Shown: positions 12,302 through 21,668 of the stretch, in pieces
Layout of the letters: each line of letters starts with the position of its first letter
Position numbering within the stretch: the stretch's first letter is position 1
Source of the DNA: a virus
Direction: 5' to 3' (one strand)
IMG/VR virus record: IMGVR_UViG_3300046474_000206
Location: 1-41,140 of that record
Length of the DNA: 41,140 bases
Program-made: the position numbers and the translations under genes
Notes under the pieces: generated by a model
Told to the model about the DNA's origin: nothing
The model's database searches: none
What the model saw: the letters and a program-made list of their open reading frames with translations, nothing else

Positions 12302-14454
12302 TGGATGACACGACCCAAAGCCCCAATTCGCTAGGCGATCCGCTCGCGCTGTGGCTCACGAGCCGTCTTAGCGCGTGGGAGCAGTCGCGCAAGCCGCAAG
12401 AACAGAAGATGCTCGAATGCTACCAGGACGTGATGCGCATTGCGCGCGACACGGACACGGCCGGCACTGGCGCATCGAAGGCGCGTAAGGCCAAATCGCT
12501 GTTCATCGGCTCGACGCGCAACAAGGTTCGTGCTGCACGCGCGAAGATTAACGACGCGCTGTTCGGTGCGGGCAAGATGCCGTTTGACACTGAGCCGACG
12601 AACGAGCAGCTTGCGCCGTTTGCTGACGCGCTCGAAGACATTCTGATCGAGCAGATGCGCCGCGGCAAGTTCAAGGAGACGATCAAGACCGGCGTGAATA
12701 CGCTCGCGACATACGGTACGGGCTTCATCTTTGGCCCGTTCGTGAAGCGCGAGGAAATCGTCGAGACGAGCGTCGACAACAGCTACGGCATTCCGCAGAT
12801 CCAGGAATCGAAGTTCGGTTTCGATCTGCCGTATTTCGAGCTTGGCAACACGCTCGACGTGTATCCGGACCCGGACGCAAAGGATGCGGACGACGGAACG
12901 GGCATCTTTTGGGTATCGCACCTGTCGCCGTACACGATCGCGGATTGGGCGCAGGACAAGAGCTATCAGAACGTTCCGGATGCGCTGAAGTGCATCGAAT
13001 CGCAACGCTCGTCGGAAGGCTCGGATCTCGCCGAACAACTGCGCGCGAACAACGCGTATTGGACGAAGGGCGGTCGCATCAAGGTGGCGCGCTACTTTGG
13101 ACGTGTGCCGAAAAGCTATCTCAACGCGCCGGCCGCTGATGCGCAGCCTGACACGGAAACGGCTGCATCGGCTGACGATGTAAGCCCGCTCGACTACGTT
13201 GAAGCCGTCATCATCATGGCGGGCGGCGTCGTCGTGAAGGCGTCGGAAAGCCCGTACAGCAAGCGCCCGGCAATGCGCAGCCTGTATGAGAGCGTGGAGC
13301 ACGAAATGTGGGGCGTGGGCGTCGCAGAGAACAACGCGCCGCACCAGAAGACGGTCAACGCTGCCTTCCGCCTGTTCATGGACGGCAAGGGCATGGCGCT
13401 GCTCGGCACGAAGTCTGTCGACCGCTCGAAGTTCATGCCGACCGAAGACTTCGTTAAGTATCCGGGCAAGGTGTATGCGTTCAAGCCTGGCCTGACGCCT
13501 GACGATCGCAAGTCGGCGATCATCGATCACGTCGAGCCTGACATTACCGCGGGCTGGCTGGACGTCATCCGCATGTCCGAGCAGTACAGCGACGACGATA
13601 CCGGCATCACGAAGTACACGCAGGGAGACGACGCAAGCCATCTGAACAAGACGGCGACCGGCATCAGCATGATTATGAATGCGTCATCGCTGCCGATTAA
13701 GGAAGTGCTCGACAACATCGATCACTACTGGATCGAGCCGATGATTGACGCGCTGATCGCGTGGAATCTGAAGTATCTCGACGTCGAGACGGTTCGCAAG
13801 ATCCACGGCGACGACATCGCGAAGAACTGGCAGGCGATCAAGGAATTCGGCAAATCCTCGTTCATGACGTGGAAGGCGACCGGCGCACAGACATTCGTGC
13901 AAAAGGAAATCCTCGCGCAGAAGTTGCAGCAGTTCATGAGCATCGCAATGTCGAATCCGGCGCTCGCACAGCTCGTCGACCCGCGCGAATTGCTCGTTCA
14001 GGTGTGGGAAGCGATGCAGATTGGTCGCGAAAGCCCGATCAAGAAGGACGATCAGCATGGCGGCGCACCGCAAGCGCAGGAATTGCAGGCGCATCTCGAG
14101 CAGATGACGCAGCAATTGCAGGCACTCGGCGAGGAATACAACAAGCTGCACGACGAGCGCGATGCGCAACGCGAGCAGCGGTTGATCGAACGCTACAACG
14201 CCGAAACGAACCGCCTGAAATTGCTGCTGCCGGCGCTTGGCCCGCAGACGATCGCGGCTGTCGCACAGGAGTTCGGCATTCAGGTGCTGGATTCGCCGGA
14301 TATCTACCCTGGCGACGGGCAAGAGGCGCCGCAGGAGCCGCCGCAATCGCCTACGCAGCCGTCGGCACCGTCTGAAGCGATGCAGCCGCCTGTAGCGCCT
14401 CCTGAGCAGCCGCAGCAGCCTATCGAGCCGCCGCAGGAGCCAGTGAATGGTTGA
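12301..14454 (+). CDS. Portal protein
   Basis: 717 aa, the size of podophage portals. The body alternates helices and strands; near residue 440 it has a run including HLNKTATGISMIMNASS, a segment seen in P22-type and related portals. The C-terminus (about 580-717) is Gln-rich coiled coil followed by a Pro/Gln tail, as in barrel extensions. It sits directly behind terminase. It forms the dodecameric DNA channel and contacts the 220-aa adaptor encoded at 16862. Confidence 0.88.
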   Translation: MDDTTQSPNSLGDPLALWLTSRLSAWEQSRKPQEQKMLECYQDVMRIARDTDTAGTGASKARKAKSLFIGSTRNKVRAARAKINDALFGAGKMPFDTEPTNEQLAPFADALEDILIEQMRRGKFKETIKTGVNTLATYGTGFIFGPFVKREEIVETSVDNSYGIPQIQESKFGFDLPYFELGNTLDVYPDPDAKDADDGTGIFWVSHLSPYTIADWAQDKSYQNVPDALKCIESQRSSEGSDLAEQLRANNAYWTKGGRIKVARYFGRVPKSYLNAPAADAQPDTETAASADDVSPLDYVEAVIIMAGGVVVKASESPYSKRPAMRSLYESVEHEMWGVGVAENNAPHQKTVNAAFRLFMDGKGMALLGTKSVDRSKFMPTEDFVKYPGKVYAFKPGLTPDDRKSAIIDHVEPDITAGWLDVIRMSEQYSDDDTGITKYTQGDDASHLNKTATGISMIMNASSLPIKEVLDNIDHYWIEPMIDALIAWNLKYLDVETVRKIHGDDIAKNWQAIKEFGKSSFMTWKATGAQTFVQKEILAQKLQQFMSIAMSNPALAQLVDPRELLVQVWEAMQIGRESPIKKDDQHGGAPQAQELQAHLEQMTQQLQALGEEYNKLHDERDAQREQRLIERYNAETNRLKLLLPALGPQTIAAVAQEFGIQVLDSPDIYPGDGQEAPQEPPQSPTQPSAPSEAMQPPVAPPEQPQQPIEPPQEPVNG

Positions 14455-14698
14455 TCCGCACTTTCGCATCGAGGAGATCACGCAATTTCTCGATGCGGTG
14501 CGGGCTTCATGGCCTGCGCTGCAACCGGTGATCGACGCTGAAATCGCCTCGCTAACTGAAAACCTGATCTCCGCGGACAACGCGGAAACGCGTGGGCGCA
14601 TCAAAGCGCTTCGCTGGATCAAAGAATTGCCCTCCGCGCTGCATTCCGAGCGCGAGAGCATCACCGCCGCACTATCCGACGAGTCGGACGCGGCATAG
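14447..14698 (+). CDS. 83-aa protein between portal and scaffold
   Basis: CAGGAG precedes the ATG, which overlaps the portal end. All-helical and acidic, with no recognised domain. Its constant neighbourhood suggests a head-assembly accessory role. Confidence 0.65.
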   Translation: MVDPHFRIEEITQFLDAVRASWPALQPVIDAEIASLTENLISADNAETRGRIKALRWIKELPSALHSERESITAALSDESDAA

Positions 14699-14738
14699 AA
14701 ACATTGGACTATCGGCAGCCGCCGACCCAAGGAGTGTT

Positions 14739-15530
14739 ATGTCTGAAGTGACGCAAGAGAAAAGCTACGACGAGTTGTATCGCGAAGCAGCGGAAGCATT
14801 GGAGGCTGGCGAGCAGCCGAAACCGGTCGAAAAGCCGGTTGAACCTGCGCCAACTACCCCCGCGGCAGAGGAAACGAAGCCGGAAGCGCCCGCTGAACCC
14901 ATAACGCCAGTCGTCGACCCTGTTGAAGAACTGCGCAAGAAGCTCGAAGCGACCGAAAAGGCGTTGAAAGACACGCAACGATGGGCGCACGAGACGAATG
15001 CGAAGCTCAAAAAGCAGGACGAAGACCGGCGCCGCGCTGAATACGAGGCCGCAAAGCCTCAATTGCTGCGTGATAACCCCGAATTCGAGCAAGCGATTAA
15101 GTACGCTACGGCGACTCCGCAAGCCGAACAGGAACCGCAGAAGCCCGTTCAGACGTGGGAAGAAGTCGTTTTCGCTGCGCATCCGGACTTGTCCGAGCTG
15201 CAGACGAAAGATCCTGACCTTTGGAAAGCTGCAGTCGAGCATTTCGAGACGCTTCCGGACAAGGGAAACGACCCATTCAATGCGATTCGCGCACTCAACG
15301 ACGTGAAGCTCGATTTTGCGCAAAAGCGAGCATCCGAAGCGGCCATTCAAAAGGCTGAGGCGGCACGCGCGCAACAGCAGGCAGCAAAGTCGGCGATGAG
15401 TGTCCCAGGCGGAAGCGGCACGGTGCAAACAGCGCCTGTCGATCCGCAGCAAGAACTCGCGCGCAAGATGTGGAACATGTCCGATGAGGACTTTCGCAAA
15501 GAAACCGCCCGCGTAATGGGCAACCGATAG
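14739..15530 (+). CDS. Scaffolding-like head assembly protein
   Basis: 263 aa from the ATG at 14739 with AAGGAG. Highly charged Glu/Lys/Pro/Ala-rich N-terminus (about 20-75), a long predicted coiled coil (about 75-115), and Gln/Ala-rich C-terminal helices. The composition and the location between portal and major capsid genes are those of scaffolding proteins. No protease motif is seen. It would guide capsid shell assembly and leave before packaging. Confidence 0.75.
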   Translation: MSEVTQEKSYDELYREAAEALEAGEQPKPVEKPVEPAPTTPAAEETKPEAPAEPITPVVDPVEELRKKLEATEKALKDTQRWAHETNAKLKKQDEDRRRAEYEAAKPQLLRDNPEFEQAIKYATATPQAEQEPQKPVQTWEEVVFAAHPDLSELQTKDPDLWKAAVEHFETLPDKGNDPFNAIRALNDVKLDFAQKRASEAAIQKAEAARAQQQAAKSAMSVPGGSGTVQTAPVDPQQELARKMWNMSDEDFRKETARVMGNR

Positions 15531-15543
15531 GAATTTTTAACAC

Positions 15544-16539
15544 ATGGCAACGACGACGATTACTCAAGTCCCGCCGGGGACCCAGGCGTACTACGACCGC
15601 AACCTTCTGACGCGCGCTGTACCCGCCGACATTCACGGCCGTTTCGGTCAAACCCGCGCGGTTCCGAAGAACGGCGGCAACCAGATCAAGTTCCGTCGCT
15701 ACTCGGCGCTCACGCCAGCAACGACCCCGCTGACCGAAGGCGTTACGCCGTCCGGTTCCAGCCTGGCCGTGACCGACATTACCGCGACGCTCGCGCAGTA
15801 CGGCGATTTCGTCACGCTGTCGGATATGGTCGACATGGTGAACCAAGATCCGGTGCTGACCGAAGCCGGCAAGGTTCTCGGCGAGCAGGGCGGCACGACC
15901 ATCGACCAGATCCGCCGTGACGTGCTGGTGGCTGGTACGAACGTGTTCTACGCGAACGGTACGACCCGCGTCGGCGTGAACACGGCCCTTACCGCCGCGC
16001 AACTGAAGACCGCGATCCGCTTCCTCAAGAAGCAGAACGCGAAGTTCGTGAAAGAGATGGTCAAGGCTGGCACGGGCATCAGCACGCAGCCGATCCGCCC
16101 TGCGTACATCGGCTTGATCCACCCGGATACTGAGGCGGTGCTGGAAGGCATCACCGGCTACACCCCGGTCACGAACTACAGCGCGCAGATGGATGTGATG
16201 GAAAACGAGTGCGGCTCGTTCCAGAACATCCGTTTTGTGGTGTCGACGAATGCCAAGGTGTTCGCTGACGCTGGCGGGGCGAAGGGCACGCTGATCTCGA
16301 CGACCGGAACGAGCGCCGACGTGTACGCGACGCTGATCATCGCGGCCGATGCTTACGGTATCTGCCCGCTGACTGGTGAGGCGATGCGCAACATCATCAA
16401 GCCGCTCGGCTCGGCTGGTTCCGCTGACCCGCTCGACCAGCGCGCAACGTCGGGCTGGAAGGCGATCACCACGACCAAGATCCTCAACGATGCTTGGCTC
16501 GTCCGCCTGGAACACGGCAACACTGACATTCTGAGCTGA
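15544..16539 (+). CDS. Major capsid protein, N4-gp56 family
   Basis: 331 aa. It has the features I associate with the N4-gp56 capsid family: an N-terminal LLTRAVPADIHGRFGQ segment, GGNQIKFRRYSALTP, and a P-domain-like section with YIGLIHPDTEAVL. HK97-type fold expected. AGGAA precedes the start. The gene is followed by a terminator (16562-16583), giving extra control over the most abundant product. Confidence 0.9.
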   Translation: MATTTITQVPPGTQAYYDRNLLTRAVPADIHGRFGQTRAVPKNGGNQIKFRRYSALTPATTPLTEGVTPSGSSLAVTDITATLAQYGDFVTLSDMVDMVNQDPVLTEAGKVLGEQGGTTIDQIRRDVLVAGTNVFYANGTTRVGVNTALTAAQLKTAIRFLKKQNAKFVKEMVKAGTGISTQPIRPAYIGLIHPDTEAVLEGITGYTPVTNYSAQMDVMENECGSFQNIRFVVSTNAKVFADAGGAKGTLISTTGTSADVYATLIIAADAYGICPLTGEAMRNIIKPLGSAGSADPLDQRATSGWKAITTTKILNDAWLVRLEHGNTDILS

Positions 16540-16561
16540 TCGGCTCACGCGTGACATAGAA

Positions 16562-16583
16562 CCCCGCTTCGGCGGGGTTTTTC
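16562..16583 (+). terminator. Intrinsic terminator after the capsid gene
   Basis: ACCCCGC-TTC-GGCGGGGT stem-loop with a UUCG loop and a five-T tail. It probably makes transcription beyond the capsid gene partial. Confidence 0.85.
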
Positions 16584-16606
16584 ATTTCTGATGGGAGAAA
16601 TACCGC

Positions 16607-16858
16607 ATGGCAAAGGCTGAAGGCAGGAAATTCAAGGTCACGATTCACTCGTCAGATGATGGTGATGGGGCCGATGTGCTGGTTGGCGTGAACGGCAATC
16701 TCGTTCAAGTGCAGCGAAACAAAGAAGTCATTCTCGGCGAGGAATTCGTCGAAGCGCTGAAGAACGCCAAGATCGAGACGTTCACAAAGAGTCCCGACAC
16801 TGGCAAGGAAATGCCGATCACGATTCCGCGCTTCCCGTTCACCGCAGTCGAGGCGTAA
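16607..16858 (+). CDS. 83-aa small head or connector accessory protein
   Basis: GGGAGA before the ATG. Beta-rich start (KFKVTIHSSDDGDGADVLVGVNG), then a helical segment and an end resembling small virion proteins. It lies between capsid and adaptor genes. Function unknown. Confidence 0.65.
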   Translation: MAKAEGRKFKVTIHSSDDGDGADVLVGVNGNLVQVQRNKEVILGEEFVEALKNAKIETFTKSPDTGKEMPITIPRFPFTAVEA

Positions 16859-16861
16859 AGC

Positions 16862-17524
16862 ATGTCGACGACGTGGACGCTGCCGGTATCAGACGTTATC
16901 GATGACGCGCTCGAAATCATCGGCGAACTCGCGACCGGGCAGACCGCGAGCGCTGACCAGTTTGGCGTCGCTCTGAAGGCGCTTAACGCGATCCTCAAAG
17001 AGTTGCCGATTCATGGCGTCGTATGGCCCAAAGTCACGGCCGATCCGGTTGCGCTCACGTGGGACGCTGGCACGCCTAGCAAGATCGCGCTCCCTGCGGA
17101 CTACTACGGCGCCCCGGCATTCAGCTACGTCGACGAGCGCGGCGGCAATGTCTCGCTTGAAGTCATCACGAAGGCGGCGTATGACGCGCTGCCGAACAAG
17201 GCGCAGACCGGTTCGCGACCGACGAAGGTCTACATCGCGCCGAATAACTCGGCAACGCTCTGGCCCGTTCCTGAGTCCGATCCCGCGCTGACGCTCACGT
17301 ATCAGGCGATCGCATCGGATGCGGACATTGCTGCGCAGCCCGACGTCGCGCAGGCGTGGATTGGCGGCATGGGACTGTGGCTCGCTTACGAACTCTGCCC
17401 GAAATTCCAGGTGGATCTCGCCAGCCGCGCGGACATTGAGAAGCGCTTCCTGATGCGACGCAATCTGATGCTCGCATATGCGGCGGAATCGGCGCCGATC
17501 ACCTTCACTGTGGACAACACCTGA
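16862..17524 (+). CDS. Head-to-tail adaptor, P22 gp4-like
   Basis: 220 aa. N-terminal helices (DVIDDALEIIGELATGQT, then a long ALKALNAILKEL) are typical of the gp4-type tail accessory factor that plugs the portal exit. The central region is beta-rich. It stands directly before the gp10-like stabilisation protein, matching P22 order. The start and stop overlap the neighbouring gene. Confidence 0.78.
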   Translation: MSTTWTLPVSDVIDDALEIIGELATGQTASADQFGVALKALNAILKELPIHGVVWPKVTADPVALTWDAGTPSKIALPADYYGAPAFSYVDERGGNVSLEVITKAAYDALPNKAQTGSRPTKVYIAPNNSATLWPVPESDPALTLTYQAIASDADIAAQPDVAQAWIGGMGLWLAYELCPKFQVDLASRADIEKRFLMRRNLMLAYAAESAPITFTVDNT

Positions 17525-18951
17525 TGGCAAACCGCGTTCCGCTCACGAGCGCGTCGTATAACGCGCAAAGCCTGATTGCGAACGCGCAGCGATGCATCAA
17601 TCTGTACCCTGAAGTGAATAAGGCTGATTCTCCGGTCCCGATGACGTTCTATCGCACGCCTGGGCTTCGCCTTTGGTCGACGATTCCCGGCACTGGCCCG
17701 GTTCGCGGCTTGTTTCGCGCGAGCAATGGCGCACTCTTTGGTGTGCGTGGTGCGGATCTGTGCCTATATCAGCCGGAAGATTCGACGTGGCGCAAGCTGG
17801 CGGCGCTCGGGACAGATAAAGGGCCGGTTGTGGCGACGGACAACAGCGTAACGGCCGTCTTCGTCGATGGCACGGCGGCAGCGCCTACTGTGACGCTAGC
17901 CGACAACACGGCGGGGCTAATGTCGGGCGATGGCTGGTACGGGGCTGATTTCGTGCGCTATCTCGACAGCTACCTCGTCTTCAATAAGCCGAATACGCAA
18001 CAGTTTTACATCACCGGGCAGCTTGATTTAACGCTTGACGCGCTCGATTTTGCCAGCGCGGAAGCGACACCGGATAAGCTGATTTCGCTGCTCGTCGACC
18101 ATCGCGAGTTGTGGCTGTTCGGCGAGACGACGACGGAAGTATGGGGCGATAGCGGCGATGCGCTGTTCCCATTTTCCCGCATCAACGGGACCATCATTCA
18201 AGTCGGCTGCTCGGCCAAGCATACACCGGTTCGCATCGACAATAGTCTGATCTGGATCGGCTCAGACGGCGAGGGCGATGTAATGGTGTGGCGCGCTCGC
18301 GGCTATGACCCGGCGCGCATCAGCACGCATGCGCTTGAGTCGGAAATGGCGAGCTATTCGCGCATCGATGACGCATTCGCCTACACGTATCAGCAGAAGG
18401 GCCATGCGTTCTACGTGCTGACGTTTCCGACCGCGGGAAAAACATGGTGCTATGACCCGTCGACGAACGAATGGCACGAACGCGCCTATCGCACTGCAAA
18501 CAACGTGCTTACGCGGCATCGGTCGAGCTGTCATGTTTTCTACGACCGCAAGAATTTGGTCGGTGACTTCGAAAACGGCAATGTGTATGTGCTCGATCCG
18601 GACGTGACGACCGATAACGGTGACGACATGCTCTGGCTGAAGTCGTTCCAACACCTGACGGGCAACGGCGTAAAGCAGTTTTTCGGGCGCTTCACGCTCG
18701 ATGCCGAAGTTGGCACCGGGTCGGTGGCTGGCGACGATCCGATCGTCTCGCTTAGATGGTCTGATGACGGCGGCCGCACATGGTCAAGTCCGATCACTGA
18801 CACATTCGGCGCACTCGGTCAGACGAAAAAGCGCGTGAATTTCTCGCGACTCGGTTCGGGCTATGACCGCGTGTTTGAGGTGTCGGGCACGTCGGCCGCT
18901 CGCGTCGCGCTGCAAGGCGCATTCATTGGCGCAGCGCCGGGGACCGCATGA
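17524..18951 (+). CDS. Packaged-DNA stabilisation / tail hub protein, P22 gp10-like
   Basis: 475 aa, opening MANRVPLTSASYNAQSLIAN with a CINLYPEVN segment, the usual start of this family. Mostly beta, as in a propeller-like hub that closes the portal and receives the tail needle or fibres. The order adaptor, stabilisation protein, tail protein supports the call. Confidence 0.85.
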   Translation: MANRVPLTSASYNAQSLIANAQRCINLYPEVNKADSPVPMTFYRTPGLRLWSTIPGTGPVRGLFRASNGALFGVRGADLCLYQPEDSTWRKLAALGTDKGPVVATDNSVTAVFVDGTAAAPTVTLADNTAGLMSGDGWYGADFVRYLDSYLVFNKPNTQQFYITGQLDLTLDALDFASAEATPDKLISLLVDHRELWLFGETTTEVWGDSGDALFPFSRINGTIIQVGCSAKHTPVRIDNSLIWIGSDGEGDVMVWRARGYDPARISTHALESEMASYSRIDDAFAYTYQQKGHAFYVLTFPTAGKTWCYDPSTNEWHERAYRTANNVLTRHRSSCHVFYDRKNLVGDFENGNVYVLDPDVTTDNGDDMLWLKSFQHLTGNGVKQFFGRFTLDAEVGTGSVAGDDPIVSLRWSDDGGRTWSSPITDTFGALGQTKKRVNFSRLGSGYDRVFEVSGTSAARVALQGAFIGAAPGTA

Positions 18952-20114
18952 GTAACGTATCGTTTCCAAACACCAAGCAACCGTTTCTCGATCCGAATAC
19001 CGGTCAGGTTAGCCGCGTGTGGCTCATGTTCTTTAACGACATGTTCCGACGCATCGGCGGCGGATCTGCGCCGGATCTGTCTGCGCTCATTCAATCGCTC
19101 AACGGCGTGCAAGCCGGCGTCAAGGCGCTCGAATCAGAGATTGAGTCTGCGCCGCCTGCTGGCGCGTTCCTGGCTGGCGTTCTGGCGGCTATCGAGTGCA
19201 TCGGCGCGCAGATTGCAGAGGGGCGCGCCGCATCGGATGTGCAACAGGATGAACGAGGCGAGACGGGCGACGCATCGGGTGTCGCGCATCTTCGCTCGCG
19301 CATCCAGCATCTTGAGGCGCAGATAGAGCAGCTTTCGGGCGCATCAGGAAATGCGCGGATAGACGAGATCGAAGCGGTTGCCGCGGCGGGCGTGACGCAG
19401 GCTGATGCGCCTGTTACGACGGTTGCTGGCCGCACTGGCGACGTGTTGCTTGCCGTTGCTGATGTTTCGGGCGCAGCGCCTACAGCATCGCCAAATTTCA
19501 GCGGCACGGTGACATACGGCACGGTGAGTCAAGTTCTCGTCAACGACGGCTATATGTCGATCGGCGGGGCGCTGGCTAGCAACGCACAGTTGTATATCCG
19601 AGGCGCGAACCAGGGCAACAACGCCAGCCAGTTCGGGGTTCAGGCTAACGGCGAGTTCAACGCAACGGCGACAACCGCGGCGTACACGTTCAACTCTCAG
19701 CCGAAGGTGAAAGATGCGACGTTCACGCTGCCGATCCTGTACGGCTTTCGCGCGACGGCTCCCACAAAAGGCGCTTCGGCCACGATCACCTCATACGAGG
19801 CTGTGTCAGTCGCTGATGCGGCCGTTGGCGCAACGAACATCGCCTATCGCGCAAGCATGGCGTCGGGAACCAACAAATGGAACCTGTACGCAGACGGCAC
19901 GGCGCGCAATTACCTGAATGGTGCATTAAGCATCGGTTCGACGACCGATGACGGCTCGGGCAACAAACTGCAAGTCAGCACCGGTATTTCGATATCTCCC
20001 ACGACGACGACAACTGCGCCCGCTGCTGGCGCTGCTGGTGCTCTGCCGGCCACGCCGACAGGCTACGCAACGATCCGCATCGGCGGCACTGACCGCAAGA
20101 TCGCTTACTACTGA
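18948..20114 (+). CDS. Tail appendage or fibre-like structural protein
   Basis: 388 aa, joined to the hub gene by an ATGA overlap. The N-terminus has FLDPNTGQVSRVWLMFFNDMFRR, a segment frequent at the start of podophage tail proteins, followed by a coiled coil (about 90-140). The remainder is Gly/Ala/Thr-rich beta repeats. A trimeric spike or fibre attached to the hub is likely. Receptor unknown. Confidence 0.65.
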   Translation: MSNVSFPNTKQPFLDPNTGQVSRVWLMFFNDMFRRIGGGSAPDLSALIQSLNGVQAGVKALESEIESAPPAGAFLAGVLAAIECIGAQIAEGRAASDVQQDERGETGDASGVAHLRSRIQHLEAQIEQLSGASGNARIDEIEAVAAAGVTQADAPVTTVAGRTGDVLLAVADVSGAAPTASPNFSGTVTYGTVSQVLVNDGYMSIGGALASNAQLYIRGANQGNNASQFGVQANGEFNATATTAAYTFNSQPKVKDATFTLPILYGFRATAPTKGASATITSYEAVSVADAAVGATNIAYRASMASGTNKWNLYADGTARNYLNGALSIGSTTDDGSGNKLQVSTGISISPTTTTTAPAAGAAGALPATPTGYATIRIGGTDRKIAYY

Positions 20115-20122
20115 GGCAATCA

Positions 20123-20446
20123 ATGATTACGTGGAAACAACTCTGCCAGGCTGTTTTGACGGGCACGCCTGCGGCCGTCTATACGGCTCAGGCCGGTACG
20201 TCGGCAGCTATCCATCAGGCGAGCGCATGGAACCCGACAGCGGGCGTCTTGGCGGTCAAGGTGTACATCGTTCCGGCCGCTGGTTCGGCGACCGATGCGA
20301 CGACCGTCGATACGGTGAATGTGCCGGCCGGTCAATCTGTGCAGCTCTCCCGCCTGCTCGCGCACAAGCTCCAGGCCGGGCAGCAGCTTTTCGCGTCCGG
20401 TAACGGCGTGACGCTCACAGTATCCGGCGCGGAGAACGTGCAGTGA
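20123..20446 (+). CDS. 107-aa tail-associated protein
   Basis: Beta-rich Ala/Thr/Val protein starting MITWKQLCQAVLTGTPAA. Such proteins often follow a fibre gene in phages. Overlaps the next gene by one base. No function known. Confidence 0.6.
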   Translation: MITWKQLCQAVLTGTPAAVYTAQAGTSAAIHQASAWNPTAGVLAVKVYIVPAAGSATDATTVDTVNVPAGQSVQLSRLLAHKLQAGQQLFASGNGVTLTVSGAENVQ

Positions 20447-20913
20447 TGAGTGAATCTAACCCGCTCGCCGTCGTTGCTGGCGACATTGCCGAGCATGAGC
20501 CGGCCGCGCTGCGTAACAAGGTTGTCCGGCTTGAGGGGGAAATGCTCAAGCAGCCGCAAGTTGAGATCGAAACGACGCATCATTTCGCGCCCGGCATCTA
20601 TGCGCGCGAGATCTTCGTTCCGAAAGGCACGCTGCTTACCGGCAAGATTCACAAGACGGGCCATCTGAACATCCTGTCGAAAGGCGACATAACCGTTTTA
20701 ACCGATGAGGGAATGAAACGCCTTAAAGCGCCATGCACGTTCGTCGCGAGTCCCGGAACCAAGCGCGCAGGCTACGCGCACGAGGATTCGGTATGGACGA
20801 CGATTCACGCGAGCGCCGAAACGGAACTCGACAAGCTCGAAGCGGAATTGATCGCGCCGTCGTTTGATGCGCTGCCTGCCGCCGAGGATGTGAAACTGTT
20901 GAAAGAGGGCTGA
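20446..20913 (+). CDS. Cupin-like virion-region protein
   Basis: 155 aa from the ATG at 20446; a GTG at 20443 is an alternative. The centre reads as a single cupin barrel (GTLLTGKIHKTGHLNILSKG, then HEDSVWTTIHAS). This type is widespread in tailed phages between tail genes; its role is unknown and may be structural. Confidence 0.65.
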   Translation: MSESNPLAVVAGDIAEHEPAALRNKVVRLEGEMLKQPQVEIETTHHFAPGIYAREIFVPKGTLLTGKIHKTGHLNILSKGDITVLTDEGMKRLKAPCTFVASPGTKRAGYAHEDSVWTTIHASAETELDKLEAELIAPSFDALPAAEDVKLLKEG

Positions 20914-20915
20914 TT

Positions 20916-21665
20916 ATGTCTTGGGTAGCAGCAGCAGTAGCGGGCGCGGCGGTTGTCGGCGGCGTCACGTCGACGATGGCATCGAATAAGGCCGCAGGCG
21001 CGCAGAAGGCCGCCGCCGACAGTGCGAATCAAGTCCAGTGGGACATGTACAACCAGTCTCGCGAGGATCAAAAGCCTTGGCTCGACGCTGGCACAAACGC
21101 ACTCAAGACGCTTCAGGGTAGGCTGGGCCTAACGGATGGCGGAAGCGGTGATCTCCTGCGCAACTTCAGCGCTGCCGATTTTCAAACCGATCCGGGCTAC
21201 GCATTCCGCCTTTCTGAAGGCGCAAAGGCTGTCAACAACTCGGCCGCAGCACGCGGCGGGCTTCTCTCTGGTGCGGCAGCTAAGGCGCTGACGCAATACA
21301 ACCAGAACTTCGCCAGTAACGAGTATCAGAACGCGTTCAACCGATTCAACACGAACCAGACGAACCAGTACAACCGGCTGGCATCGCTGGCGGGCGTCGG
21401 GCAGACGGCGGCGAACAACGACAGCACGGCGGCGCTCACGACCGGTAGTTCGGTTGCGAACAATACGCTCTCTGCCGGCAATGCGCGCGCATCGGGATAT
21501 GTTGGCACGGCGAACGCGGTCAACAACACGATCACGACCGGCATCAATGGCTATCAGGGCGTTCAATTGACGAACGCGCTGACGCGGAATAACTCGTCGA
21601 CGGGATTCAATCCGACCTATCAGTCGTCCTATTCGGGCTTCGATAGTCCGAGCAACTACGGTTAA
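20916..21665 (+). CDS. Internal virion / DNA-ejection protein (small)
   Basis: 249 aa. The hydrophobic, Gly/Ala-rich N-terminus (AAAVAGAAVVGGVTS) is followed by Asn/Gln/Ala-rich helices, as in P22 gp7-like ejection proteins. First of three consecutive ejection-protein candidates. These are packaged in the head and injected to build a trans-envelope channel. Confidence 0.7.
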   Translation: MSWVAAAVAGAAVVGGVTSTMASNKAAGAQKAAADSANQVQWDMYNQSREDQKPWLDAGTNALKTLQGRLGLTDGGSGDLLRNFSAADFQTDPGYAFRLSEGAKAVNNSAAARGGLLSGAAAKALTQYNQNFASNEYQNAFNRFNTNQTNQYNRLASLAGVGQTAANNDSTAALTTGSSVANNTLSAGNARASGYVGTANAVNNTITTGINGYQGVQLTNALTRNNSSTGFNPTYQSSYSGFDSPSNYG

Positions 21666-21668
21666 TAC